A stretch of DNA of 19,531 nucleotides from Theodoxus fluviatilis. Taxonomy: Eukaryota > Mollusca > Gastropoda > Cycloneritida > Neritidae. The position numbers and the translations under genes are program-made. The notes below the pieces were generated by a model, which was not told where the DNA came from, did no database searches, and saw only the letters and a list, made by a program, of their open reading frames with translations. Below are positions 1 through 9,724 of this stretch, one piece after another (the stretch's first letter is position 1; each line of letters begins with the position of its first letter). The stretch covers positions 17,501 through 37,031 of the forward strand of contig JAWQFJ010009575.1 in NCBI GenBank assembly GCA_034096865.1, given 5' to 3'.

Positions 1-432
1 GTTTGAGGCAAATTACTAAAATTGTTTACCTCTCATTTCAAAATAATAATTAAGTTTGCATTGTCGCACTGATCTTTTTGTACCAGTTTCTGAGCAGTGT
101 GTTCTAAGACTCGGGATATTTCTATGATTGGTTGCTGTTTGTACTAGACTTTCAATTCTTTTGATGTGTCCGCTGCATGATAGCATGACTTCTTTGCTAC
201 ATTGTGCATTTCTAACGACTACGTTAGTGCCCGAAACAAAATTTTAGATAACCAAAAGTAGGGACAGTTTGTCTTCTTTCACGAAAATTTTGTATTTATT
301 TATGCAAAGCTTGCCACTGCGAGATTTTCATCTTCGAAATTTCGTTGACGCCATTTGTATTCATTTCATGAGTCCACGTAGAAAATGCATGTTACAGGTG
401 TGCGCTCCTTCAGCTTTGACAGTCGCCGGCAT
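1..432. other. Unassigned flanking sequence
   Basis: No gene, RNA or transposon signature is recognised here. The sequence is AT-rich and has no splice-framed coding segment I can support. An open frame that begins near 269 continues into the minisatellite at 433, but its length comes from the repeat, whose period is divisible by three. Confidence 0.5.
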
Positions 433-765
433 TACTGTATGGCTTGTTCCCATGCAGGGTCGTTCCTGTACGGTATGGCTTGTCCCCATGCAGGGTCGTT
501 CCTGTACTGTATGGCTTGTTCCCATGCAGGGTCGTTCCTGTACTGTATGGCTTGTCCCCATGCAGGGTCGTTCCTGTACGGTATGGCTTGTCCCCATGCA
601 GGGTCGTTCCTGTACTGTATGGCTTGTCCACATGCAGGGTCGTTCCTGTACGGTATGGCTTGTCCCCATGCAGGGTCGTTCCTGTACTGTATGGCTTATT
701 CCCATGCAGGGTCGTTCCTGTACTGTATGGCTTGTCCCCATGCAGGGTCGTTCCTGTACGGCAAC
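433..765. repeat. 36-bp minisatellite, nine full units
   Basis: Nine complete 36-bp units begin at 433, 469, 505, 541, 577, 613, 649, 685 and 721, and a tenth breaks off after a few bases at 757. Each unit contains the core CATGCAGGGTCGTTCCTGTA. Units differ at a few positions: the unit start reads TACTG or TACGG, and the middle reads GTTCCC, GTCCCC, GTCCAC or ATTCCC. The period is a multiple of three and no frame has a stop within the unit, so all frames stay open across the array. This explains the overlapping open frames on both strands and is not evidence of coding. The array has no spacers between repeats. Confidence 0.95.
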
Positions 766-2202
766 TTTTGAAATGGCTGCCGATTCTTCCATGATCCATG
801 ATGGAAACGCTGTCAGTGAGTTGCAGTTCCGATACCTTCACACGGAAAAAGTCTTCCCACACATGTAAATAGAGGAGTTCATATGTCCTTCTTGCATGTC
901 ATCGTTTTAGATTTTGGGTTTCTTTTGCCGGCCCAGTGACTTCATTCGTGTCCTGAGCAAACGTTTCACTCCCAAATGCGAATTTATGCTTTTTTCCTGA
1001 TTTGCTGATGTGCATTATTACTTAAAATTTTCTCAGTAATGCCTTTTAATGTTAAAATTTTAAACCAATATTTTTGTCGGTTGTGAAAATTTTTGAAAAC
1101 GTTTGAATCGATTTTGTCTCTTGGCTGAGTTTTTCCCCGACCTGATTTTGCTTTCTACGTGTAGTTTTTATATCGGTATCGATCTTCAGAAGCTTCGCAC
1201 GGCATGTGTGCACTAAACCAGCTCTGCATCGGTAGCTGTAGTGTTCAGCGCACTCTACATGCAAGCGTTCTTATCTTCCGCTTTCGTAGCGGTCTTGGAT
1301 CTACCGACTCATTATGCTTTTTCATTTTAGTTCCCCTTTCTTTGTTTCATTTAGCGATGCTCTAGTTCCATCAAATTCTTTTTCAGAAGTAACCCTTTTT
1401 TCCCCTAATAAATTCTTAACTTAACCTTGTCTGCGTTTACTTCGTTGCTGTTGCTCTGACTATGGACGACCCACACGACTAGAATTTCGTCTGCCCGCTT
1501 GTAGAGCAGTGCAGCTAAGTTGCATTCTCGCATCCACTGAGCGACCGCGGATCAGTTCTTATCGGCTATAATCGCAATTTTGGGAAGTCATTAGACTGAG
1601 GAAAATCTCTTAAATATTTGCCCTCTCCAAGTTGAATGTCCTTTTATAAGGAATCCCTCCAACCGAGAAAAACGTGATTTTAGCCGAGCTACCACTCCAA
1701 AGCAGAGTGGCATGCAGCCAGGTACCCTACATCAAGATGAGAATTTTGCAGAAATGTGGTTGGGTGGGACTGGGATTGAGATGGCGTAAGGTGGTGGTTG
1801 GGGAAGTAAACGGGAAATGAATAGGTCGGGGGGTGGAGTGGGCTGGGATAAAACTAGTAGGAGGGTGGGGTAGAGGTTTAAATAAATTTTAATTCCTTTT
1901 TTGTCCTCGCTCTTACAGTATCGGAAAAATTCGAAGACGGTTCACGCTCGAGCGAGGCTCATTTTTATGAACGTGTAGATTTGCTCTCATGTGATCGTCC
2001 ACACGTACGAACTTTCGAGTGAAGTATCTGTGTCTTTATTCAGCATTAAACTGAACTACTGGCAGCCATAACAACTGAAATGCCGCACAAGAAAATGTCA
2101 TGCATTTGCAAGATAAGTGGAAGCCGAGACAAATAATTCGATGCAACTCGACGCAAAAAGTCTTTCGTAAATTGATGAATGCATGATTTCTTCGTGCATG
2201 AA

Positions 2203-2205
<3 letters not shown>
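766..2205. other. Unassigned intergenic sequence with a G-rich stretch
   Basis: No coding exon, RNA gene or transposon end is recognised. A G-rich stretch at about 1750-1880 is built of many GGG/GGGG runs separated by a few bases and could form G-quadruplexes on the plus strand. A 70-codon minus frame at 1052-1264 has no family resemblance and is treated as chance. Confidence 0.45.

Positions 2206-2266
<61 letters not shown>
2206..2266. repeat. (CT)n microsatellite, about 60 bp
   Basis: An uninterrupted CT dinucleotide tract of about 30 units. It marks the abrupt left edge of the tandem-repeat block that runs to about 4060. Confidence 0.97.
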
Positions 2267-2268
<2 letters not shown>

Positions 2269-2269
2269 C

Positions 2270-2640
2270 ACAGCACGCCACAGCATAGCACGCCACGCCA
2301 CGCCACGCCACCCACGCACAGCACGCCACCACCGCCACAGCACGCCACGCCACGCCACGCCACGCCACAGCACGCCACTCCACAGCACGCCACGCCACAG
2401 CACGCCACGCCACAGCACGCCACCCGCGCACAGCACGCCACCCACTCGCAGCACGCCACCACCGCACAGCACGCCACCACCGCCACAGCACGCCACGCCA
2501 CGCCACAGCACGCCACACCACGCCACAGCACGCCACTCCACAGCACGCCACGCCACGCCACAGCACGCCACGCCACAGCACGCCACCCACGCACAGCACG
2601 CCACCCGCGCACAGCACGCCACCCACGCACAGCACGCAAT
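2270..2640. repeat. CACGCCACAG-type short tandem repeat, domain 1
   Basis: A low-complexity array built from 5-bp steps of CCACG and CCACA (for example CACGCCACGCCACAGCACGC), with occasional CCACC and CGCAC variants. The plus strand is nearly free of TG and rich in CpG. It passes into the CGCACACAA-type array at about 2640. Long frames open on both strands, His/Ala/Thr/Pro-rich on plus and Cys/Val/Ala-rich on minus, result from the absence of stop triplets in the repeat. Confidence 0.9.
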
Positions 2641-4060
2641 GCGCGCAACGCATGCACGCAACGCACGCGCGCAACGCATGCACGCAACGCACGCACACAA
2701 CTCGCACATGCAACGCACGAACGCCAGGCACGCAATGCACACCATGCACGCACTCAACGCACACAATGCACGCACACCACGCTCGCACACCACGCACACC
2801 ACGCTCGCACACCACGCACACAACGCACGCACACCACGCACACAACGCACGCACACAACGTACACCACGCACGCAAAGCACGCACGCAACGCACACCACG
2901 CACACAACGCACGCACACCACGCACGCACACCACGCACACAACGCACGCAACTCACGCACATAACGCACTTACACAACGCACACCACGCACGCAACGCAC
3001 GCACGCAACTCTCGCAACTCACGCACGCAACGCACTCACACAACGCACACCACGCACGCACGCAACGCACGCAGCTCATGCACACAACGCACGCCACAAC
3101 GCACACCACGCACATCACGCAGACAACGCATGCACACCACGCACACAACGCACACCACGCACATCACGCAGACAACGCATGCACACCACGCACACAACGC
3201 ACGTGCACAACGCACACAACGCACACCACGCACATCACGCAGACAACGCACGCACACCGCGCACACAACGCACGTGCACAACGCACACAACGCACACCAC
3301 GCACATCACGCAGACAACGCACGCACACCGCGCACACAACGCACACCACGCACATCACACAGACAACGCATGCACACCACGCACACAACGCACGCACACA
3401 ACGCACACCACGCACATCACGCAGACAACGCATGCACACCACGCACACAACGCACGTGCACAACGCACACAACGCACGCACACAACGCACACAACGCACG
3501 CACACAACGCACGCACACAACGCACACAACGCACGCGCACAACGCACGCACACAACGCACGCACACATCGCACACAACGCACACAACGCACACAACGCAC
3601 ACAACGCACACAATGCACACAACGCACGCACACAACGCACGCACACAACGTACATAACGCACGCACACAACGCACGCACACAACGCACGCACACAACGCA
3701 CGCACACAACGCACGCACACAATGCACACAACGTACGCACACAATGTACGCACACAACGTACGCACACAACGCACGCACACAACGCACGCACACAACGCA
3801 CGCACGCAACGCACGCACGCAACGCACGCACGCAACGCACGCACGCAACGCACGCACATAACGCACACAACGCACGCACACAACTTCCACGAATCATGCA
3901 CACAACGCACGCACACAACGCACGCACGCACGCACGCACGCAAACAACTCACGCACACCACGCACACAACGCACGCACACAACTTCCACGAATCATGCAC
4001 ACAACGCACGCACACAACGCACGCACGCACGCAAACAACTCACGCACGCACGCACCTCCC
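2641..4060. repeat. CGCACACAA-type satellite with higher-order units, domain 2
   Basis: About 1.4 kb of CGCAC, ACAA and ACCA blocks giving CpG about every 4-9 bp. Part of it has a higher-order structure: the marker CACATCACGC starts at 3111, 3160, 3231, 3302 and 3413, with a variant at 3351, giving spacings of 49, 71, 71, 49 and 62 bp. A second marker, AACTTCCACGAATCATGCAC, occurs at 3881 and 3981, about 99-100 bp apart. The open frame running through most of this block is a product of repeat composition. Confidence 0.92.
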
Positions 4061-4301
4061 ACCCCCCTAAGCAGCATCCCGGACCTGAACGCAAACGTTG
4101 GAGTACTAGTTACCGAATGATTCCTTCGTAAGGATCTACGTGTCCTTTAACCCTCTGTGGGTTGGGGTAAGAATAGACCCACCGCGTCTCCCTACGCGAT
4201 TCGTAAGAAGCGAATAAATAGGGACATTGTGACTTGATTTACATTTACTCGATTCTAATGATTTTCGTGCATACAAAGTCTGATAGGCCGTAAAACTCAA
4301 C
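4061..4301. other. Unassigned sequence, possible old dispersed repeat
   Basis: Non-repetitive sequence between the satellite and the (CCAT)n tract. The segment around 4137-4235 looks like a dispersed-repeat fragment: it alternates short C/T-rich and GCGA-containing blocks. No terminal repeats, RNA boxes or coding frame can be demonstrated, so no family is assigned. Confidence 0.2.
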
Positions 4302-4402
4302 CATCCATCCATCCATCCATCCATTCATCCATCCCATCCATCCATCCCATTCATCCCATCCATTCATCCATCCATCCATCCCATCCGTCCCATCCGTCCC
4401 AC
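4302..4402. repeat. (CCAT)n microsatellite with CCCAT variants
   Basis: About 100 bp of CCAT tetranucleotides interrupted by CATT, CCCAT and CCGT variants, an imperfect decaying microsatellite. Confidence 0.95.
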
Positions 4403-4976
4403 TAAATTCTCTGCAGAATGATTACATCGGTTCATTACTGTAAACAAGGAGATTCATGGGCGTCACATATATATATTCAAACAATATTTGTCCTCAGTTC
4501 TTGCATTTGCTGCTTTTCAGTGCTTATGAACGCTCTCTAGTAGTTCGGGTGAACGCAAACATTTTCAGAACACGAGATGTAAAGCGTCATCATGAAAACA
4601 AAAACCACGTGATATCACGTCATCGCGTACAGAATCACGTAGTGAATGTTGGTGAATCCGCGGCAAGTGTACCACCAACCAATCTTGTACGGTTAATGAG
4701 CTCCTGTTTCCGCATTACTTGCTATTACCTTGACTCATCGCTCTGATACTCTTTCTCGAACTATGGTCTATCAGGCGTTTCCTAGCTCGGGCACAGGATT
4801 GTCACCTGCAGAAGAGTTGTGGCTGCGTTGTTGGGCTGACAGCGTGAAGGGCGACACACTCGATCTGTCCATTCGGAGAGACAGTCTTGCTTTGCCTTTG
4901 GACCACGCGTTGATCTTCCAAGATATCGCAAGTACTGAGCGCCTTCCACTCTTTGTGTCACGACCTTAAAAAAAAT
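4403..4976. other. Unassigned sequence, no gene supported
   Basis: Two modest plus-strand frames (4456-4746 and 4730-4969) lie here. The second contains the segment LSPAEELWLRCWADSVKG, which I do not recognise. It ends at an A-rich run (4967-4979) next to a microsatellite, an arrangement that could reflect a retroposed sequence. Neither frame has splice sites or conserved motifs I can support. Confidence 0.3.
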
Positions 4977-5071
4977 AAACACACACGCGCGCTCGCACGC
5001 ACACAAATGCACGCACGCACGCACACACACACACACACCAATGCACGCACGCACACACACACACGCATGCA

Positions 5072-5103
<32 letters not shown>

Positions 5104-5105
5104 AG

Positions 5106-5108
<3 letters not shown>
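4977..5108. repeat. (CA)n / (CACG)n microsatellite
   Basis: Mixed CA dinucleotide and GCAC/CACG tetranucleotide tract that runs directly into the (GA)n block on its right. Confidence 0.93.
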
Positions 5109-5148
<40 letters not shown>

Positions 5149-5181
5149 AGAGACAGAGAGAGAGAGAGAGAGACAGAGAGA

Positions 5182-5237
<56 letters not shown>
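5109..5237. repeat. (GA)n microsatellite at the 3' end of LINE copy A
   Basis: About 129 bp of GA repeats with a few interruptions (AGAAG, GACAG, GGGAG). The 3' end of LINE copy A (minus strand) begins immediately at 5238 with no intervening unique sequence. On the LINE sense strand this tract is (TC)n. Confidence 0.95.
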
Positions 5238-5239
<2 letters not shown>

Positions 5240-6218
5240 CTTTTTTATTGATTCTTTATTCATGAAGAATGAAATTTTAGGCATTTCTGCCTATCTTACA
5301 AATTGTCCTTGCTCATAAAGACATGAAAACATGGATAGATAAGAAAAAGTACCCAGTAGCTAATCTATGTACAACAGTTGGTAAGGTATATGAAGAATAT
5401 GATCAACAATGACAAAGATTTTAGTAGATGCCTTTGACAACTGTCAGCTCAGTGAGTCTTCAAGTTCAAGCAAATACGTGTCATATGTACAGGCGACAGC
5501 AGTGAGATCATCTGAATAGATAATCACGTATGGATGCTTTAAAAGACTTCATGGAAGTATTGTTCCTTAGGTGCAATGGGAGTGTATTCCATATCATAAC
5601 ACCTGAATATGTAATACTGCCTTTGAAAATGTCTACTCTAGGTTGTGGTAGAATGAAAGTGTTGCGAGATAGTGAATGGCTTGTTTGGGGACGAATGAAG
5701 AGATCAGTAAGATACTTCGGTGCTCGTGAATGAGCAATTTTGTGCATAAGGATGCATTTATTGAGGACGAGGTGTTTTTGGAAGGGTAGTAAGCCAAGAT
5801 TTCTGATCTTTTCATCCGTAGACAATGTTGAGTCGGAAATAATAAGCTTGGCAGCTCGTCTGTACAGTGATTTAATCTTGTTCAAGTGCACTGCCATGGA
5901 GCCATCCCATACAACAGATGCAAAATTAATATGGGAATTTATGTGTGCGTGAAAAAACATTGTGCATGCATCGGTGTTGACAAAATGCCTCAGTTTAGAG
6001 AGCAGGAAAATGTTCTTAGCAATAGTTTTGCATAAGGAATTGACATGTTGTTCCCAAGTTAGTTGTTCATCAACAATTATGCCTAGCACTCTGTGTTCTT
6101 TGACTTGCTCATTGATTTCAATTTCTAGCATAAGGTTGATGGTTAAGGGTTGTCGTTGACGTTTTTGTCTTGTAGTTAGGATCATGCACTTGGTTGTTGA
6201 GGGGTTTATAACCATTCT

Positions 6219-6222
<4 letters not shown>
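5238..6222 (-). mobile_element. CR1-type LINE, copy A, 5'-truncated 3' end
   Basis: This 985-bp segment matches the 3' part of LINE copy B (6279 to about 7254) base by base with roughly 95% identity judged by eye. It covers the end of the reverse transcriptase ORF and the 3' UTR. The sense strand runs right to left. The 3' end carries AATAAA just before GAATC and then enters (TC)n directly, without a long poly(A) tail. The 5' break falls inside the RT region: at 6222 the sequence changes abruptly from LINE to (GA)n. Copy B shows that TC precedes the breakpoint in an unbroken element, so the junction has a two-base match to the microsatellite. This is typical of incomplete target-primed reverse transcription. 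Confidence 0.9.
5508..6222 (-). pseudogene. LINE copy A reverse transcriptase C-terminal fragment
   Basis: An uninterrupted frame encodes the last roughly 235 residues of the ORF2 protein, entering at the truncation point with SNRMVINPSTTKCMIL. In order it contains the RT thumb-side motif (NPSTTKCM), a conserved HRVLGIIVDEQLTWEQHV segment, a KSLYRRAAKLI segment, and a tail with YLTDLF, MIWNTLPLHLR and FKASIRDYLF that is typical of CR1/L2-group ORF2 C-termini. The catalytic RT motifs and the endonuclease are absent because of the 5' truncation, so it cannot encode a working enzyme. Unlike copy B it keeps the frame across AHINSHINFASVVW. It has no promoter of its own. Confidence 0.88.

Positions 6223-6278
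<56 letters not shown>
6223..6278. repeat. (GA)28 tract separating LINE copies A and B
   Basis: A pure 56-bp GA tract. Its left edge is the 5' truncation point of LINE copy A and its right edge is the 3' end of LINE copy B. Nothing else lies between the two elements. Confidence 0.97.
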
Positions 6279-6281
<3 letters not shown>

Positions 6282-6539
6282 ATTCTTTATTTATCAAGGA
6301 TGAAATTTTAGGCATTTCTGCCTTTCTTACAAATTGTCCTTGCTCATAAAGAAATGAAAACATTGATAATTAAGACACAAAATACACAGTAGCTAATCCA
6401 TGTACAACAATTGGTAAGATATATGAAGAATATGATCAACAATGACAAAGATTTTAGTACATGTCTTTGACAGCTGTCAGCTCAGTGAGTCTTTAAGATC
6501 AAGCAATACGTGTCATATGTACAGGCGACAGAAGTGAGA

Positions 6540-9341
6540 TCATCTGAATAGATAATCACGTATGGATGCTTTAAAAGACGTCAAGGAAGTATTGTTCCTA
6601 AGGTGCAATGGAAGTGTATTCCATATCATAACACCTGAATATGTAATACTGCCTTTGAAAATGTCTATTCTAGGTTGTGGTAGAATGAAAGTGTTGCGAG
6701 ATAGTGAATGGCTTGTTTGGGGACGAATGAAGAGATCAGTAAGATACTTTGGTGCTTGTGAATGAGCAATTTTGTGCATAAGGATGCATTTATTGAGGAC
6801 GAGGTGTTTTTGGAAGGGTAGTAAGCCAAGATTTTTTATCTTTTCATCCGTAGACAATGTTGAGTCGGAAATGGTAACCTTGGCAGCTCGTCTGTACAGT
6901 GATTTAATCTTGTTCAAGTGCACTGCCATAGAGCCATCCCATACTACAGATGCAAAATTAATATGGGAACGTTTATGTGTGCGTGAAAAAACATTATGCA
7001 TGCATTGGTGGTGACAAAATGCCTCAGTTTGGAGAGAAGGAAAATGTTCTTAGCAATAGTTTTGCATAAGGAATTGACATGTTGTTCCCAAGTTAGTTGT
7101 TCATCAACAATTATGCCTAGCACTCTGTGTTCAGAAACTTGCTCAATGATTTCATTTTCTAGCATAAGGTTGATGGTTAGGGATTGTCGTTGACGTTTTT
7201 GTCTTGTAGTTAGGATCATGCACTTGGTTTTTGAGGGGTTTATGACCATTCTATTTGATGAACACCATTTTTGTAAATCATCAAGGGTAACGTTCAGGGT
7301 GCATTGGATGGAATTTATGCTTCTGTCACTTACGCTGATAATGGTGTCATCTGCAAACATAGTGCATTTGATACTTTCATTTGATATACTCAATGGTAGA
7401 TCATTGATATACAAGCTAAAGAGCAATGGACCTAAAATTGAGCCTTGTGGAACCCCTGACTTTACCAATCGTCTCGAGGAATACGACCCGTTGACATAGA
7501 CACATTGGCTTCTATGCGTCAAGTATGATCGGAAGAAGGAGACTGATGTTGGATTTTTCAAGTACATCGAGAGTTTATCAAGGAGAATTTCGTGGTCAAC
7601 TAGGTCAAATGCCTTTTTCAAGTCCAAGAAAATGGTACCAGACAGTTCACGGTTGTTTATGGCTGATAGCCAGTCATTCACCAGGAAGGATAAAGCAGTT
7701 TGGCAGGAGTGATGGGAGCGAAAGCCGGATTGCAATTGATATAATAAGTCAAATTGGTCAAGATACGAGAAAAGATGTTTGTGAACGTGTCTTTCTAGTG
7801 GTTTGGAGATAAGAGGCAAAATTAAGATGGGACGGTAATCATCGGGTACTGAAGCAGTCTTAGATTTAGGCAATGGAATGACCTTGGCCTGCTGAAGACG
7901 AGACGGGAAGATACTGTTTCTTATACACAAGTTATAAATGTGTGTCAATGAAGGCAGTATGGCGGGGAGCGAAATTTTTAGTAAATGAGAACTGATGCCA
8001 TCAAGGTCCGTGGATCGTTTGCTTGAAAGTTGAAAGATGTATTGCATCACCTCATGTGAGGTGACAGTAGGAATATGGAATGCAGCATCATGAGGAAGTC
8101 TTTCATTACAGAAATCCTCAATACGTTGAACAATATCCCTTGATAGACCGGGAGTGTGTTTAGTCGATTTTGCATGGATTTTATCAGCTATTGTCGTGAA
8201 GTGTTCGTTGAATTGTTCAGTATTAATAGTTGGAGGTATGTTGCAGACTGTTTTGGAAGTTCGTATGAAGGTATTAATTCCGCGCCATAACATTGATGTG
8301 TCATTGCCGTTTTCAATTAGCCTTTGAAAATATTTTTTTTTGCATTTCGAACCAGAGTCTTGACACGGTTTCTTTGCTTCTTGTAAGCCGGGATATCATT
8401 GTCTTTTTTAAGTCTATCTCTCGTTTTCATAGCCTGCATGATTTCGTTGGTAAGCCAAGGTGGGAGTTTTAAATGCTTGACTCTCTTCTGTTTCATAGGA
8501 GCATGTCTTTCTACAGTTTGGAGAAATAGGTCATACCAGAAATGAAGGGCCATGTCAGGGTCAGAATAGTTGAGGACATCATGAAATGGCATTTGTTTTA
8601 AATTGTCAAGGAATGAATCAGCATCAAAATGTTTAAAGGATCGATAGTGAATAGTAGTGTGCGTTCTCTTTGGACTTCTTTTGACTTTACAGGAGAGGGA
8701 GCATAGTGTGGGAAAGTGATCACTTATACCTAATTTAGGTACCTGTATACTTGTCAAGAGATTTTCAGTGTTTGTGTATATATGGTCTATAAGAGTGGAT
8801 GAGTCATGGGTCACTCTTGTGGCTATGTCAACCAGTTGTTTGAGTCCGAATAACGAGATGGTAGATTTCCATGTATGCTGGGGTTTGAATAAATCGATGT
8901 TGAAATCTCCCATTATGATAATTGTTTGTTGGATTGGGTTACTGTGTCCATCATTGCACTGAAATCTTCACACCATGTGGAGGTGGAAGCAGGGTTTCTG
9001 TAGAGATAGCCGATAAGGATTGAAGATTCTTTTGGAGGCTTCATTTCTAGCCATAAACACTCTATCTGTGAAGATTCAAGATCCGAACGGCGAGAAATAT
9101 TCCCATGAATGGAATGGTGAATGTATACTGCTACACCAGTTTGGCCTTCGCTTTTAGCGTCTTTTCGGATGATGTTATATCCATTAATTTCTACTGCTGT
9201 GTCAGGGATGTAGTGTTTGAGTCTTGTTTCTGATAGACCAAAAACATAGCAATCATACTGGTGTAAGAGAGCACATATGTCTGTGACTTTGTTCTGAAGA
9301 TGATACACGTTTAGGTGGCCTAGTGATATACCAGACTGCAT
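6540..9341 (-). pseudogene. LINE ORF2: AP endonuclease and reverse transcriptase, frameshifted
   Basis: The enzyme nicks target DNA and primes reverse transcription of the element RNA there. The likely start is the ATG at 9341, just before ISLGHLNVYHLQNKV; the open frame extends to 9530 but has no ATG and is hydrophobic. Endonuclease motifs in order are LNVYHLQNK, LSETRL, GYLYRNP, MGDFNIDL, LIDHIY and SDH, so all the expected catalytic blocks are present. RT motifs are YRPI, QSGFRSHHSC, FLDLKKAFD, SGVPQGSILGP and FADD. The C-terminal tail is as in copy A. The frame breaks three times: one base appears lost just before MGDFN (about 8913-8920), one appears gained in an A9 run (about 8333-8341), and two extra bases lie near 6969-6972 where copy A is intact. 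Each break lies at an otherwise well conserved block, so these are lesions and not introns or programmed shifts. Confidence 0.9.
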
Positions 9342-9573
9342 TATGAAAGGCAGGAAAAATACAAGAAACGTACAGAAAATAATCACATCAATGAAAGCGA
9401 GTAAGTATATAGATATAAACAGATAGTCGATATGCAAATAGAAAAGGCCAAATAGACACAGTAATGAATACGAATACAAACAGTATGAATAATAATGATA
9501 ATGCAATGTTAATATGTGTATATAAAACAATAACGTTTTGCTAATATCAGACCCGATATCAACAATTCTGTAT

Positions 9574-9608
9574 AAATGATCCTATAAAAGGGTATACAAG
9601 GATCATTT
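9574..9608 (-). promoter_or_regulatory. Inter-ORF hairpin in the LINE
   Basis: A perfect 9-bp inverted repeat (AAATGATCC at 9574-9582 and GGATCATTT at 9600-9608) encloses a 17-base loop. It lies between the end of ORF1 and the ORF2 start. It could form an RNA hairpin in the bicistronic transcript, but any role in reinitiation of ORF2 is inference. Confidence 0.3.
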
Positions 9609-9724
9609 ACAATGACCATTCAAGATTTTATCAAACTGCAAGTCGTATAAAGACAATGGAGCTGGTCAGTCAAGGAGACGAAAGAAACCTCTAGGTTTGG
9701 GGACGTGTGGACGAGAATTTGACA

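Noticed and set aside
433..765. CRISPR array
   Set aside because: The 36-bp units are contiguous with no spacers, and the genome is eukaryotic.
269..868. Repeat-containing protein across the 36-bp minisatellite
   Set aside because: All frames on both strands are open because the period is divisible by three. Flanking residues show no known domain, and there is no splice or expression evidence.
2036..4120. Very long open frames on both strands (up to about 645 codons)
   Set aside because: They are products of short tandem repeats lacking stop triplets. Translations are simple His/Ala/Thr/Asn/Arg or Cys/Val/Ala strings, and all three frames are open on each strand.
4730..4969. Small plus-strand gene ending at an A-rich run
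   Set aside because: No recognised family, no splice signals and short length; left as unassigned.
4953..5318. Arg/Glu-rich peptide over the CA and GA tracts
   Set aside because: Simple-repeat translation; the frame runs into the LINE 3' end.
5530..7812. Plus-strand open frames over the LINE copies
   Set aside because: They are antisense to recognisable reverse transcriptase coding sequence, and the plus-strand translations match nothing recognisable.
9342..9530. Hydrophobic N-terminal extension of ORF2 as a signal or membrane segment
   Set aside because: The extension has no ATG start and is AT-rich noncoding-looking sequence. The endonuclease begins just after the ATG at 9341.
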